NCBI GenBank assembly: GCA_028023455.1
Contig: JAQFVV010000014.1
Span: 2,173,336 to 2,237,335 of the forward strand
Source of the DNA: Epiperipatus broadwayi
Lineage: Eukaryota > Onychophora > Udeonychophora > Euonychophora > Peripatidae
DNA length: 64,000 nucleotides
Direction: 5' to 3'
In this document: piece after piece, positions 44,881 to 57,858 of the stretch
Position numbering within the stretch: the first letter of the stretch is position 1
Layout: each line of letters opens with the position of its first letter
Position numbers and translations under genes: made by a program
Notes under the pieces: model-generated
Database searches by the model: none
Told to the model about the DNA's origin: nothing
Seen by the model: only the letters and a program-made list of their open reading frames with translations

Positions 44881-47140
44881 ATTTATGATCATGTTACACA
44901 ACAAATAATCTATTTCAATTATTATCAATAGGATATTTATTTATTTATAACAAATGAGTTCCTGATATTGTCTTACATTAGCATTCATTCTTTCTTACTT
45001 TCATAAATACATTATATTTTATAATAAGTTTGTCATTTTTTTCAGATAATTCTATTACACTTAATTTCTTAAAATATATTCTGGTCAAAATATATATTTA
45101 ACATTATGTTCCCCCCCCCACACACACACACTTTCATATTATAACTCATGATTATTCTCTTCCCATATTTAAGCACACCTTTAACATTATATATCAAATT
45201 GCAAACATAAATTTTTTAAATTGACAATACGACAAATACTTTGCATTTATATTTAAAATTAAAATCTTATTTTTTAAACCCATTTCCAGTTGCCAATTTA
45301 ATATTACCATGGTTATTCTTTAAATGTGTACCATTCTTCATGTGTTGAGTTTCTTTTTTTATTTTCTCTCTATTAAAATTCATGTATAGTTAAATAAGAC
45401 ATTAAACAAACAAGCCCAACTGATGAGACAAAAGTTTTTGAATTGGATACATTCTTCCTTTTTAGCTATTTTTAATTTGCATACACATGGTTTTGCTTTT
45501 CAAAATGCGCTACAAAAAGTTCACTAAATATTTTCAAAAATCTCACATTTTCTCATGCTGCACAAACTTTAAAACATGTTCAAATAAATCATCAATAAGT
45601 TACTTTTTGATTTCTCTCCTTTTCCTGGTATTCATTAGTCTTGTAAAATTTTAAACACATATTGGATAATTTATTTACATTTCTAGCTTATAGTATATTA
45701 TCTGTGTCTATCATCTACTCTTTAAAAGTTGCACAGATTTTTTTTTCTAATTATCCTTTCCATTTTAATATTCAGGTCTTAAAATGCTATAGTAAAAGTT
45801 CATCTTCTATTTAAACATAAGAAATCTTAATTTAAGTTTTATCTGTTTTTTTTTTCATTATTAAGTATAAGCTAAATATTTTCCTCAAAATTATGCAAAT
45901 TATTTTTTACGTATCAACTATTTACTTCAAACAAAGATGAGTTTTTCTTGCATTCAACAGTTGTGATTAACTAATTATTCTTTTAAGATTCTATAAGATA
46001 TTTTTATTATCTTTAAAAATTTATTTCTAGGAATTTTTAATTTGTTTTTCACATTTAATATCTGATTAATAAAAACCCTTAATTTAACATAGACAAATGA
46101 ATGTTTTCTTATGTGACTATTATCATGATTCTCTCTGAAGCACTGCAGTTGTGTTTCCTTTCTTATGGCTATCCTGGGCAAAATTAAAATAACTTTGATT
46201 TTTCAAACATCTTTGCTGTATTATCTTGGCTAGAAGTAGATGTTCAGAATTGGTAACCAGGTCTTAATGAAGATTAATTTACTCATTCCATAATATTAAT
46301 AATTACTTTAAAAATATTATATATTTTTAGATAGCTTTGTGAATATGATTTTTTTTTGCTTAAGACTTTAAATATTTTTAAGTTTTACAATTGTTTTTAT
46401 GGAGAAAACAAAAATCAAGACTGCTATCTACTTTATCAGTTTTCTTGAAACTTCCATCTCAGATCATCTGCTGTATTTTTTTCCTTAAAAACCCTGGGAT
46501 AAATTGACATCAGAAAACTATTTACTTAACTCTCTTTGGCCAATCTCCCAAATCAACTATTATAACTTTTAAACAAAATATTTTTCTGTTTCTATTTGAA
46601 ATATTAAAATCAAAAAATTTTTACAAATGAAATTAATTTACATCATGTATTTAAAACTACAGTTCCAATTCCAAATATATTTTTAATGTATGATATTATT
46701 AATTGGATTTAAATTCAAAGTTTAAGAATAAATATTTTTATTTATAAGATGTTACAATCATAATAATTTTAAAATAAATTCTTATCTTTGGTAGATAATT
46801 GTTCCTTCTTTTGTTAATGACAATTGTAGATCTTTAGCTTTTAAAAGAACATTGCATGAAAATAAATTAAAGTCAAATTTATAAGTAACGATGTTTATTT
46901 AAATAGACAAATAAATACTGTATTAAAAATTATATAGTAGATTGTAGTATAAAATATTTATAACTAACAATGATTATTAAACCTTTACAGAATTCTCTTT
47001 TTAATGTTTATGTATTAAATCATTTGTTATGGTTATACCCAAGTTTATAGCATTACTATTATCTCACTTTTCAATTTAAAACTTTGGAGCTATGGTTTAC
47101 ATTTTATATGCTATTCTTACCATGGATAACTGATCAAAAG
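44881..47140. other. AT-rich non-coding DNA
   Basis: No gene is supported. A C-run followed by (CA)n lies at 45,110-45,131. The 68-codon minus frame at 45,975-46,181 has no recognisable motif. Confidence 0.5.
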
Positions 47141-47149
47141 GTTACACTA

Positions 47150-47550
47150 TACACCTGGGTCTCATTTTATCCAGTAGACATGTTCCTTAGAAAATGCACA
47201 CAAAAATAGTTACCTTAAAAAATGGGGGATACATACTTTAATTTTTAAAAATCGTATAAAAACAAAGCAACAACTTAAAATTACTTTAAAATTCACATAA
47301 AAAAATAAGGAAATAAAATATGACTAATAAAAAATTTTCAAATTTGAAAAAAATTGATACAAGCCAAACTTTTTTTACTTTATTTATTAACTACAGTATT
47401 TAATTTTATTCAAAACAATATATTTTTATGTGTAATTTATAGCATTTTACATTTTTTCATACATGTACAGTATTTTAATCATTATCACTATTTGACGATA
47501 TGCAGGTTTATTTGTGAACTGGTAAGACATCAGATTCATCACAAGATGAA
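47150..47550 (-). repeat. Dispersed repeat, family E, inverted partner of 27.4-27.7 kb
   Basis: It begins ATACACCTGGGTCTCATTTT and ends near CAGATTCATCACAAGATGAA. Its complement follows the 27.4-kb copy in order, with an extra segment of about 100 bp around 47,390-47,500. The shared ends suggest that copies are defined units. Confidence 0.75.
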
Positions 47551-48262
47551 ATACAACTAGCACCAATTTCTTTTTTTATATTTGCTTTTATAGTGGACTT
47601 GCCCAAACTAAAATATTTTCCAATCACCGTTGATCCTTCCCATTTCACTAAGTGATTTATATTTGAAATTTTTGTTTCCCAAGAAATTCATTTTCTTGGG
47701 TGTTTTTTCCTCTCCATTAGAGTAAACTAAAAGTTTAAAATAAAAATAAGAACTTAGACTTATGATAATAAAAAGACACTTACTCACCACTGTTGGGCAA
47801 AATTTAATTAAAACTGACAATTGAAAATTAAATTCTCATTTTTGTCTTTAATTTTTTAATTTTCAATTCCATTTAAAAATCAAATTTCATTGTTTCACAT
47901 CACATTAATTTCAGATCACATTATATAATTTTTAAATTGGTAATTACAATTAAAAATCAGATTTTAATTTTTAATTGTGCCCATCACTGTTACTCACCTT
48001 TTAAAAATAAACTTGCAGACCCTAAATGATTAATTGATTATGTACTCTTTTTTTTAAATGCAAAAATAGAATGTGATTTAAAATGCAAAAACAACAATAT
48101 GCATAGTATAGGCGTCTATAAAGTTTGAACAGATTTACATTATAATCTTGTAAAATTTAATGTGTGTATGTGAAATAGGAAAATCTTGATTTTAAGTGAA
48201 TTATGAACTTCTTTATTTCATAAAATCTATTATAGTAGTATTATAAAGTGTTGAAAATATTG
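47551..48262. other. AT-rich spacer
   Basis: No gene is recognised. The 70-codon minus frame at 47,608-47,820 lacks any recognisable feature. Confidence 0.5.
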
Positions 48263-48389
48263 AAATTATTAGATGGAAGTCAAACTTCGATAATGCACTA
48301 TTACTTTAAATATGACATGTGAGTGCCCGAAATTTATAATATTTAAAGTAATAATGCATTATCGGAGCTCGACTTCTGATCTAATAATT
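48263..48389. repeat. Hairpin element with about 50-bp arms
   Basis: Arms 48,263-48,313 and 48,339-48,389 are imperfect complements (AAATTATTAGATGGAAGTC / GACTTCTGATCTAATAATTT). The 25-nt loop contains GAGTGCCCGAAA. It is followed within 70 bp by a family-E end fragment (48,451-48,490), so the two may belong together. Confidence 0.8.
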
Positions 48390-48539
48390 TTTATCGCATA
48401 AAAGAAAACCTCTTACAAAGATATTAAGAAAAAACATGAATTGCATTAAAAAAATCCACATAAAATGAGATCCGGGTGTATATTTATCAGGTCCCTAAAC
48501 TAATATTAAATGTATTGATATATGGATGATAGTGCAATA

Positions 48540-49445
48540 GTTTTATTATTCAGAAAATATTTCCTGCCTATAATAAAATTACTTCAAACTAGATATCTTT
48601 ATTCAAAAATAAATGAGTTGATAAAGTAGTTACATTATTATAAATCATCATAACAGTTTTTATAATCATTAATCAAAAGATGATCAAAATAATCATTTTA
48701 CTTTTAAAATATTACTGTTATCATGTAAGAGAATGCCATTGCTGAATTTAATAGAATTATGATACTGTTTCTTAGGATGATATGTTATTTTCAATGCAAC
48801 AAAAACAAATTTAGAATGACCTACTATAAGCAAATGTCTATATTATGGCAGTTTTAATTCAACAGTTATTTTAAAGCTTTTTTATCAGTTTTTGAACATC
48901 CACCTTCAGATTTTTTATATTTATTATAAATTTTCACCTTTAATTAATTACTCTGCCAAACAGAAATTTTCACATTTTTTTTGTTGCTGTTTTTTTAATC
49001 AAATCACTAATAAACTTTATCATTATCAGAAAAGCAGTCATATTTTTTTTTTAGTGATCCAAGAATAGATTTAATTATAGCCATAACATATTCTTTAAGA
49101 AAATTCCATGCTTCAGTAACATGACTGTCCTGAAGATCCAAAATAAACAATTTTAGTGTTTAATTGCTTTTGAAATTTATTGATGTATAGTAGATTCTTC
49201 TAAAGAATGTATATCAATTTTTTTATGAATATGATGGGAATAAAATGGTGGGAATAATATCTATTTGTTAATGCAATTACCTGTTTAATATTGAAGCAAA
49301 CTATTGTATGATAGTATGCAAAAATCTGCACTTGTAACTACTCATATAATCTGAAATTTAGTTTTTTGACTTCTAACTATAATATAATCAAATCTCATTG
49401 TTTTGAATGTGGGTAGAGGTTTTTCTATGTAAGCAAATTGTTTAT
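48540..49445 (-). mobile_element. RTE-like LINE endonuclease/linker remnant
   Basis: Minus-strand reading from 49,445 down gives the end of an AP-endonuclease. WIDYHKQFAYIEKPLPTFKT leads into FDYIIVRSQKTKFQII (about 49,340-49,400; family IDYV-x-VR-x-R) and TSADF (family GADCWTDH). Then comes the linker KSILGSLKKKYDCFSDNDK (about 49,010-49,070), matching the WF-D-x-ND block at 19.29 kb, and a decayed segment that aligns with 34.8 kb (near 48,690-48,780). Stops occur throughout. The RT domain is lost. Confidence 0.6.
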
Positions 49446-50060
49446 GATAATCAATCCATGTGGTATGAATTGAGTAGTGACATAACTCCAATATTTATTA
49501 TTTTTAAAAACTTTTTGCTAAAGTCTACAAATTGTACTAATACTTGCATTAATGTATCCAAGAAGAAAAAAAATTGATTTTTTAATAGTATTACTATAAT
49601 AATGTTATTCAACAAAGAATAAAACTTTTTCTTCTTTAAACTCTCTGAATCTAAGATTGGAACATAAAATGGCATATTTTTCCTTTTGATCAAATTATTA
49701 TTAATAAAATCATTGCCATAAAACCAATCATGATTTTTTAAAGTGAATCCCAGAGTAGATTTACCTGTATTCATAATACATTTCTTAAGAGCATACTATG
49801 CTTCAGTAATATTTTGAAGGTCCACATTAGCAATAGTAGGATTTAAATAATTGTTGGAATTTATTATTTTAAGTAGATATTTGTATAGAAAGAACATTTA
49901 ATTTTCATATTATATGATTGGAATAAAATCTACTTTTTAATGAAACTATTGTTTTAATCTTGAAATATACTAATTTATGTTCCTTTACAGCAGTTTTTTT
50001 CTACCTAAACAAAGGGTCTATGATAATCAATTCATGTGTTATGCAAATATCAATAATAAC
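49446..50060 (-). mobile_element. Second, adjacent RTE-like endonuclease/linker remnant
   Basis: A 107-codon minus frame (49,451-49,774) opens with KSTLGFTLKNHDWFYGNDFI, then NNNLIKRKN. This is the same linker block as in the neighbouring copy (LGSLKKKYDCFSDND) and clearly better conserved than there. Upstream to about 50,060 there is decayed endonuclease sequence. Because the same domain occurs twice in a row in the same orientation, this is either a tandem duplication or two nested insertions. Confidence 0.6.
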
Positions 50061-50509
50061 AGACTATTTGAATTAATAGCACCAATATTATTTGCAAACA
50101 TCTCAGGGCTAAACTCTATTAGTTGAACTATGTTACACTTTTTTATCTATTTGTTTGTTGTTGTTTTTTTGTATAAATCATTTTATTTATCTATTGATCT
50201 TTTTTCACATATTCTTAAATATATATATATAATCTTTTTTTATATAGTTTTGCCATGACAACCCTAGGATAATTTTCTATTTGTTGTATTTTGTGTTGAA
50301 TTTAATTTGAGTATCCAAGTAAAAAGATTTTATATTCAGAACTTAATTCATGCAAAATGTATGTGAAAGTTTAGTTTGAACAAGTATATTATTACTCATG
50401 TGAGAGTCTATTATTTGATTTTTTTTTTAAAAACTGTAGACACTCCTATGATGATTTTTTTTATTACTTAGAAAATATGCATTTAATTCATTATCCACCT
50501 GATCCATTA

Positions 50510-50720
50510 TTTTTGAAATGGATGACAGTGTAACTGGCCATACGCAGTTCATTTTTCTCCCATTTTTGTATGCTTCCAATGCTGTTAGATCTGTTCATTT
50601 TGTGATATTACTTATCTATGATAGTCTTGGTCTTCTTTTTGAAGCATTCACAATTCCAATCATAACATTCTTTATTAGGGTGTCCGTTTTTCTCCACATG
50701 TGATAAATAGTACAACCTTT
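50510..50720 (-). mobile_element. RTE-like LINE C-terminal tail
   Basis: Minus frame from 50,709 down: NVMIGIVNASKRRPRL, stop, ISNITK, stop, TDLTALEAYKNGRKMN. The order matches the tail pattern of RTE-like polymerases (G-x-x-x-GKRR-x-GRPR-x-x-x-x-x-NI-x-x-W-x-G-x-x-x-x-EA). It lies upstream (5' on the minus strand) of the two endonuclease remnants, so it must come from a different insertion. The complementary-strand 61-codon frame is a shadow. Confidence 0.55.
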
Positions 50721-52380
50721 TTTTACTTTATCATCTCCAGCAGATGTTTTTGAACTTCTGACTCCATTAATATTAATTCATTATTAAGTATTAAAAAAGT
50801 GTTTGTTTTTGTTAACGTAGAAATATCAAACTTTTAAAGCCATTGTTGTGATTATACATTGCTATTTACTTTAAATACGTATGAATATTTTATAACCTTT
50901 CTTGTAAAATTATTATTTAAAATATTTTCTTTGATTAAAATCATATGAAATATAAATTTTTGATTTCTCTTTTTAATGTTGGTAAGAGAAATAATTCTCA
51001 GATCGGTTAATATTTTGACGTATTTTTGTTATAATAGTTATCTTTTGTCTAGAAAAGTAGCAATTATAAATCACTTTTTTTAAAAACTCAATTTACTAAC
51101 TAGATTATCCTGAATATAAACAAATAGTGTAACTGGATATGTCAGTTATGACATTGACAGGTCTTCTAAATATTTTTCCCCCTAAAAGACAAAAAAAAAA
51201 GTAATCTCAAATAATTTAAAAGCTGTTTTTTAAAAAAGAAAATATATGTACTATTTTCTGCTTAATTTTAATCAATGTACTTGCATTGTTTCATCTATAT
51301 TTTCAGGAAATATTTATCTTGATATTCATCATCTTATAAGATTATTTTTTTAAAGAAAAATTCATTGTTATTATTAATATATATGACTGTATATTGAGTG
51401 CAGTTAAGCATTGTATTAAAAAAGTTAAAATATACTTCTGTAGGTCAATTAAAGAGCAAGAATCTTCGACAATCACGATACATAAGGAAAGTAGATAATC
51501 TATTTTGTGTGCTGCTGTTTGGCTGCAGTTCAATGGAAATGAGATGCAATGATAAATCATAAATATTTACAATGCAATGATTGTTCACTTTTCCATAACA
51601 TGTTATAAGTTGATAGAAACTAGTCTCTATCTTCTATGAAAATAGTATATTGAATAGGCATGGATGTTGAAACTAGGTCATCTGAAAACTGATGGCTACT
51701 TATGAAATGCATGCATAATGAGATAGGACAGTCTATTATTCATCACTGCTGGAAGATTGCTATATAATGGAATTCAGGTAATGGATGCAATGATAAAAAA
51801 ACCCAACAAAACATATAAAATAAATTTAGATTCACATAATTATTATTTAACTAATGTTTTGAATATTTTACCTGAGTGATTGGAAAGGCTTCTGAAGAAC
51901 TAAAGATTTTTGATTGTATTTTTAATTGAGGAAATTTTTTAACAACTTAAATTATTAGGATCTGCTGCCATTCCAAGGAATATCACAATAAATAAATTAT
52001 TAAAAATTATAATATACACTATATCTTATGATTCATGTTATCTTGTACATTTTTCAAGTTTATTTATATTATATCCATATGACAGAGTATTTTCAGCTAT
52101 AAATTAATTGAGAATAACCCATGATCTAATGATAAAAATATGATTGTATTACTTTTATACTTATTCTTTGCAAAATTACACTATGTGTTGTGTAATATTA
52201 AAAAAATACATTGCTATCATTTTAAGCATTATCTAAACAATATTTATACATTTATTTTTCTGGCAAATCCAACATTATTTCTTACAAATGCATTTTTAAA
52301 AAAGTGAAAATACTTTTTAATGCACTTACTTAATGTAGTCTACTCAATGGACCATTATTGGAAATAATTTTTAATTTAAA
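50721..52380. other. AT-rich non-coding DNA
   Basis: No gene is supported. A short less AT-rich patch at 51,430-51,560 has no recognisable product. Confidence 0.5.
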
Positions 52381-52383
52381 ATG

Positions 52384-52421
<38 letters not shown>

Positions 52422-52422
52422 C

Positions 52423-52474
<52 letters not shown>

Positions 52475-52640
52475 TAACATTATATTATAAAAATTGGGTA
52501 ATATTATTTACCACTTAATGGTGTCTGATCATAATTCACAACATTATGACCATTTTTAATTGGGTTTTATCTCAACCATATATATATATATATATAATGG
52601 TGTCCAGTATATATATATATATATAATGGTGTCCAGTATA
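52384..52640. repeat. (TA)n microsatellite cluster with a small tandem duplication
   Basis: There are two (TA)n blocks at about 52,385-52,420 and 52,431-52,472 with ACATTATA between them, then two units of (TA)n plus ATGGTGTCCAGTATAT at 52,577-52,637. The segment AATGGTGTC also occurs at 52,517. Confidence 0.9.
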
Positions 52641-54400
52641 TTTAGTAGTGTTTGTTACAGTCTCAATTGTCTGTTATCCTTCATAATTCACTATTCAAAG
52701 ATAGTTATCCAGTTTAAACCAGGTTATTTAGACTTTAATTTGGTATTAGTCTTTACTATATTCATTTCTTTATTTTTTTACATGCACAATATTTTTTCTA
52801 AGTGACTGCAATGTAATTTTATGTAGTGTTTCTTGTTTTTCTTCTGAATAGTCATTGTCTCTTTATTACTGCATATAAATACTCTCTTTTTCTTGGATTA
52901 CCTTAGTTCTTTCTCTTTTTGTTGCATTTCCAAAATATGTTTTCATTAGTAATTTTACTGTTGATATTTGTCATTTGCTTACTCTTAAATGCTGCTTTCT
53001 TTTATTATAAATTGAAACCTGCTTTCTTTCCACTTATAAGTAGTAAAATATTCAGATGAATGTATTTAAAAATACATTATCTCTTTAAATGTCCTCCAAT
53101 TTGTTTATATTGACATCTTGCTCTATATAATTTTGCACTTTGTCTCATTATCCTTTTATTTGTTTATCAGATAGTAAGAATGATGTCAAGATTTTTATCT
53201 TAATAATCTGTCATTGAAAGAATGGCATTAAAGTTCTTTTCTATACTTTTCCTGAGATATTTGGTGCTAGATTCCATTTTGATAATCTTCAATCCAGTAA
53301 TTAGATGTTTTTAATATCCATGGCAATGAGATGATTTATTAAGTAATGATTTCCTTTATACTTGGGAGGCCATTTTACATTACTATATTTTGCATTTTCT
53401 GCTATAGAATTTAAACAATATCTCTTTCCAAGTTAATTAAATGTTCCATTTGACATTCTTCAGATCGATATCTAAACAATGCTTTTTAACAAATACTTGA
53501 TGATTCAAGAATCTAGTTGTTAATGGTCTGTGTTTAATTTTAATTTATCTTTTTTTTTAATTCTCTTGACTTGTCCATCTATTACTTAATTAGCTTTGTT
53601 TGCTTACTGAGAATTTCTTTTGTGCTTTTATTACTAGTTATTTGGGCTTTTTACTTTTGCCTCAATGCATGCTTCATATTTTTGACTTTTCTTCTTTTTC
53701 CTTATAACTTTTTCTTTCCTCATCTTTAATCTGCATTCTTTCTCTTAATTTGTTTTACTGGGATTTTTTTTTTCATTTTTAAAATGTTTTTTTATTTTCC
53801 TATGGGACTTATATGATTTTTTTTTTTTACTTTTTCTTTTATACTCTGCTCTTATCTCATGATATTATCAATTTCCCTTTTTTTTAATTCCATGTTTTTA
53901 TCTTTTGGATAATCTCTTCCATATTTTATGTTTTTTATTTATTTTATATATTACATATTTGTATTTATTTGGAAATTTAGGTCTTTGAAATTCATGTTAT
54001 TCATCTTGTTGGTAGTATTATTCGCCTATGTTTTTTAACTCTTGCAGACATTGTGGAGCTGAAATTCCATCTCTTGTCATTTTGTGTAATTTGAATTTCC
54101 ATTTTTTTTTTTTTGTATCTTATGATTATTTATATTAATTTAATGCATTTTTATCTCACAAAAGAAAAAAACCCTTTTTTATTTTTTTTAAATATATTTT
54201 TATCATAAAATTTGAGTCATTCTTCCATGCAATCCTGTTTCACACTGTTTAAATATATTTAGCTTTGTTTGTTTTATTTCAAATCTTGTTTTAACCTAAT
54301 CTTTTTGCCCTATTTTAATTTAATCTATATTATGAAACTGAAAACTGTGACATGATATCAATTATACCTGTCTAAGAAAAGTGTAAACAAAAATATAAAT
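52641..54400 (-). other. T-rich (minus-strand purine-rich) stretch, possible decayed coding TE
   Basis: The plus strand is strikingly T-rich over roughly 52,830-54,330. The minus strand gives K/N-rich frames with recurring stops. The least broken part (about 53,150-53,520) reads LNHQVFVKKHCLDIDLKNVK, then LTWKEILFKFYSRKCK. This looks like former protein-coding sequence, probably a retroelement, but I cannot assign it. No host exon is supported. Confidence 0.3.
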
Positions 54401-55940
54401 AAACAAATTAAAAAAAAAAACAGGAAAGTTTGTAAATTTAGTACATTTTATGATACTCAAGCAGACATTTTTCAGTTTCAGAAATAAAATTTAATTTTTC
54501 AATAAACCAGCAGCCATTTTCTATGTCAAAGGCTGTACACCACAATCAAGCTGTTTTTTTTTTTTCAGTTTATGTTGAAGACATATGTATTTTATTCTTA
54601 ATTTATTATATTTTCTGAATTTGATATGCAATGTTTTGTGTAATAAAATATTTTGTAAGTTTAATTCTAAAATTTTTACAATATTTTAGAATATACTTAA
54701 AGTTTATACTCACTTTAAAACATTAAAACAATTAGAGATTATGTTTTCTGATCATGAAATTGGTTTATTATGTTTCTAGTAGTAAATAAAATTATTGAAA
54801 AAAAAAATCCCCAAGAGTGTATTTAGCTGCAATGAAAGTTAGACATTTTCATACTCACTTTATTTAAAAAATAAGGTACAGTAAGTTTTTTTCCCCTCAT
54901 TCTTATTTTTTCATAGAGATATGAGCGAATACATACTCAGTAAAATATAAAGAAATGTATTGCCTAAATTTGTTATTAATATTTAAATATTTTTTTAATT
55001 TATTTATACTACAATGTTGATTTATATATGCATACTATACATATAAAAAGCATCTGTATTAATATATATGTATAATAAATAGACACAATATATATTTTGT
55101 CATGATACAAATTGACAGTTACGATAACAATGTAATCACTACAGAGCACACACCATGTCATAACCTGAAACTGACTAGAAATGAATAATTTTGTTAATCA
55201 TTTCAAGTGAGCTATCCATAATTTATTTTTTAACGATAATATTCACAACAAAAACTCTATGTTGAGGTACCTGAACACCCATCAGAGATAAATATCTCTA
55301 CTACCTTAAGTGAACTAAGGAGGTAACATTATGGTAATAATGAAATTTATTTCTTAATACACTAATAAATTATAACTCTTATACGAAAATTAAGGTATAA
55401 TAAAAAAATTAATATTAAATTAATGTTTTAATATGATCTAATTAATTTGTTGGAGCAATAATTTTAAATCCCTATATAATTAACTTCCTATCTTCTCACT
55501 GAAATCTTTTACAGTCAATATTTAATAAAACTGAATCCTATTCTAAATAACTTTTAATAAGTACATACTCAAGAAGTATATGCAAAATGGCTTAAAACAA
55601 TTAACATGGTAATTTTAAAAAGGAACAGCAGAATTTACCACTCAATCAAAGATGACACCAGGACACAAGTGAGTGTATTTGAGTAATCTAAATGTAGAGA
55701 TTGCCTGATACATTATTGAAAGTGAGATCTATTCCTTTTTTAACAGAAAACATGGTCTGGGTGCACACAACATGGTTGGCAAACAATAATAATTATACCA
55801 AAATCTCTCAATCTGTGTTACATAGAATAAAAACAAAACCCTAAAATCAGATCAATTTAAAGATTGAACTCTTGATTAGATATAAAAGAACTCGTATAGA
55901 ATCAGCCCCTTGAGATAGACTGAACCAAGATTCATTAGAT
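54401..55940. other. AT-rich spacer with a few complex patches
   Basis: No gene is recognised. Patches at 55,130-55,180, 55,255-55,330 and 55,640-55,800 are less AT-rich, without motif. A T-run plus CAG acceptor-like site at 54,554-54,569 is followed by stops in all frames. Confidence 0.4.
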
Positions 55941-55948
55941 CATATTAT

Positions 55949-55949
55949 A

Positions 55950-56004
<55 letters not shown>
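55949..56004. repeat. (TA)n microsatellite
   Basis: An almost uninterrupted TA dinucleotide run of about 55 bp. Confidence 0.95.
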
Positions 56005-56006
<2 letters not shown>

Positions 56007-57430
56007 CATAAAACAAAATTAATATATGATATTATGTATTATAAGTAAATAAAATTAAGTTATATTTACAATACATCCCCTTGCTTCTAATGTTATTTCT
56101 CTAACAATTCAAGTTTAAAGCAAATAAGGAGTATCATTGTCTCTTTGCAAAAGTAGTTCATAATTACCCAGTTTGAAATTTAACTTAATGTTCCTTGGAA
56201 TTCAAGAGTAAAGTTGATCAACTTATAAACATTGTTGGAAGGATTCTGCCATTATCTATAATTTGTCATTTCTATTTTTATGTGTACATTGGTAAAAGTC
56301 CATTTTATCATAGATGTACTGCTTCAGCTAACTAACTGATATTTCTTTGCCCTTTGGACAGTGGCTCTGCTTTCACCACTCAGCATATGTAGATAGCATT
56401 GGGGGAAAAGAATTCCCGGGCGGAATCATGGTTTTCTCTAGCCAGAATGCATTGATGAAGCTTGCAATGAGATAAACAGAAAAAATGCTTAGTTTGAAAA
56501 TAAATTTGTTTTTATAGTCTTTGTAGAATAATCCCTCCTTTCACTTAATATTTTCTTCAAATTTAGCACTTCAGTTCTATTTTACTACCATTTACCTATA
56601 TTTTTTCCTTTATTAGATAAATTCGTGTATTATCTTTTCAACTGGTTTTATAAGATTCTTTTCCTTAATTTTTCAATCCAATAAAGATTCATTCAATATA
56701 AAAAAAAATCTATAATTAAATTATTTGCTTAAACATTTTCTACAATTGAGTGTATCTTTTTACCCAGCCCACCACCATTCTTTACATACCAATGAATAAT
56801 TAAAAAAAAAACTAATTAGATTTGTGATTAATTAGTAGATTAGTATTAGTATTACCCATCTATTTTACTCCATATATTGAAACAGACAGATCGAAGGATC
56901 GATCTTAGTTTCATAGTTTTCATTTTGAAGTACGGTAATTCTAAATCACTATTTACCCGCAATGAGGCTTTTTCTATTCCAGGCCACATAAATTTTAAGT
57001 TAGTTATTTTATGCTTTGTTTAAAAGAATTTAATGTAAATATTACAAGTATAAATATTACAAATCATGATAAATAATATTCGTGTGTGGTTTGTAGGTTT
57101 ATATTTGCTCAATTTAAAAGTTTCATTGCGTGTATATTTTTTTTTTAATTTTAAATCTTTCAAAATTAGACAAAGTCATTCAAAAATGCTAATCAAAAGT
57201 CACATTTCTTTGATCGGTATTTTTAGTCAAATCTTACGTGTACAAAATGTATAGAATAATTAGTTTGTACTTTGAAAGTTAAGATAATGAATTTCAATTT
57301 TGTATTCATGAATTCCTATGTAATTATTTAGTTTGTCAATTTAGAATCATGTATTGAATTTAGAAAAAAATGTAAATCAAACAATGGAAATGAGAAATGT
57401 AGGACTCTTATCAAGAAAGGCGAATGCAAT
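56005..57430. other. AT-rich upstream region with a GC-richer patch at 56.35-56.46 kb
   Basis: No gene is supported. Bases 56,345-56,465 (TTTGGACAGTGGCTCTGC ... TTCCCGGGCGGAATCATGG) are less AT-rich and have CpGs. They may be an old TE or a regulatory patch. Nothing else is recognised; the 62-codon frame at 57,066-57,254 is not supported. Confidence 0.4.
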
Positions 57431-57439
57431 TGTATAGTC

Positions 57440-57796
57440 AAAATTAGATATCGCTGGAGGCCAGAAAATCAAAGGAGGCGGAGTCATGAACAAAAACTAG
57501 GCAGAGTGATCAACCATAGCCATCTTATATTATAGTATACTAGGGGACTCTACTTTTTGACTTTGTTGAGGGTAGACCGTCTCGAGCTACAGCAAAGTAG
57601 CTGTGCCAGAGAAATCATCTCAACTGTGATTAAGAAGTTGCCCGGTAGATTGCAATAATGTTGGGCTAAGTCCAAGAAGCTGATCCCTGTTCTGCCAATT
57701 TAAATCTTTCGAGCCGCTGATCCATAATGTTTCCTGTGCTTCCAGTTTTCTCAATTCCAACCTTTAAATTAATCATGCCGTTCTAAGGAATCCAAA
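57440..57796 (+). promoter_or_regulatory. Putative promoter / 5' UTR of a host gene
   Basis: G+C and CpG content rise sharply from about 57,440 relative to the preceding 10 kb. The stretch includes GGAGGCGGAGTC (57,473-57,484), a YY1-like GCCATCTTA (57,519-57,527), a TATAG-type AT box near 57,530, and complex sequence with CpGs up to the ATG at 57,797. YY1-like sites near the start are known from animal housekeeping promoters. The transcription start cannot be fixed from sequence alone. One short upstream reading frame (ATG at about 57,776, MPF then stop) lies 21 bp before the main ATG. Confidence 0.45.
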
Positions 57797-57858
57797 ATGC
57801 GCGCCTATGTTCTGCATAAACATTACCGCAAGGAGAAAAGCCGGATGAAGAAAGAATG
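57797..57858 (+). CDS. Putative first coding exon of an unidentified host gene
   Basis: ATG at 57,797 (context TCCAAAATGC) opens a frame of 20 codons plus two bases. It begins MRAYVLHKHYRK and ends SRMKKE. The next bases are G/GTAACT, a good splice donor, so the exon would end at 57,858 in phase 2. If it is not spliced, the frame ends one codon later at TAA 57,860-57,862. The peptide is very basic (K/R/H-rich) and its codon use is GC-richer than anything nearby (CGC, GCC, CGG), unlike the TE remnants. No domain is recognised. Downstream exons should lie to the right. The only weak candidate seen is a strong acceptor at 62,115, which does not join in frame directly. It could instead be a short conserved ORF in a non-coding RNA. 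Confidence 0.4.
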
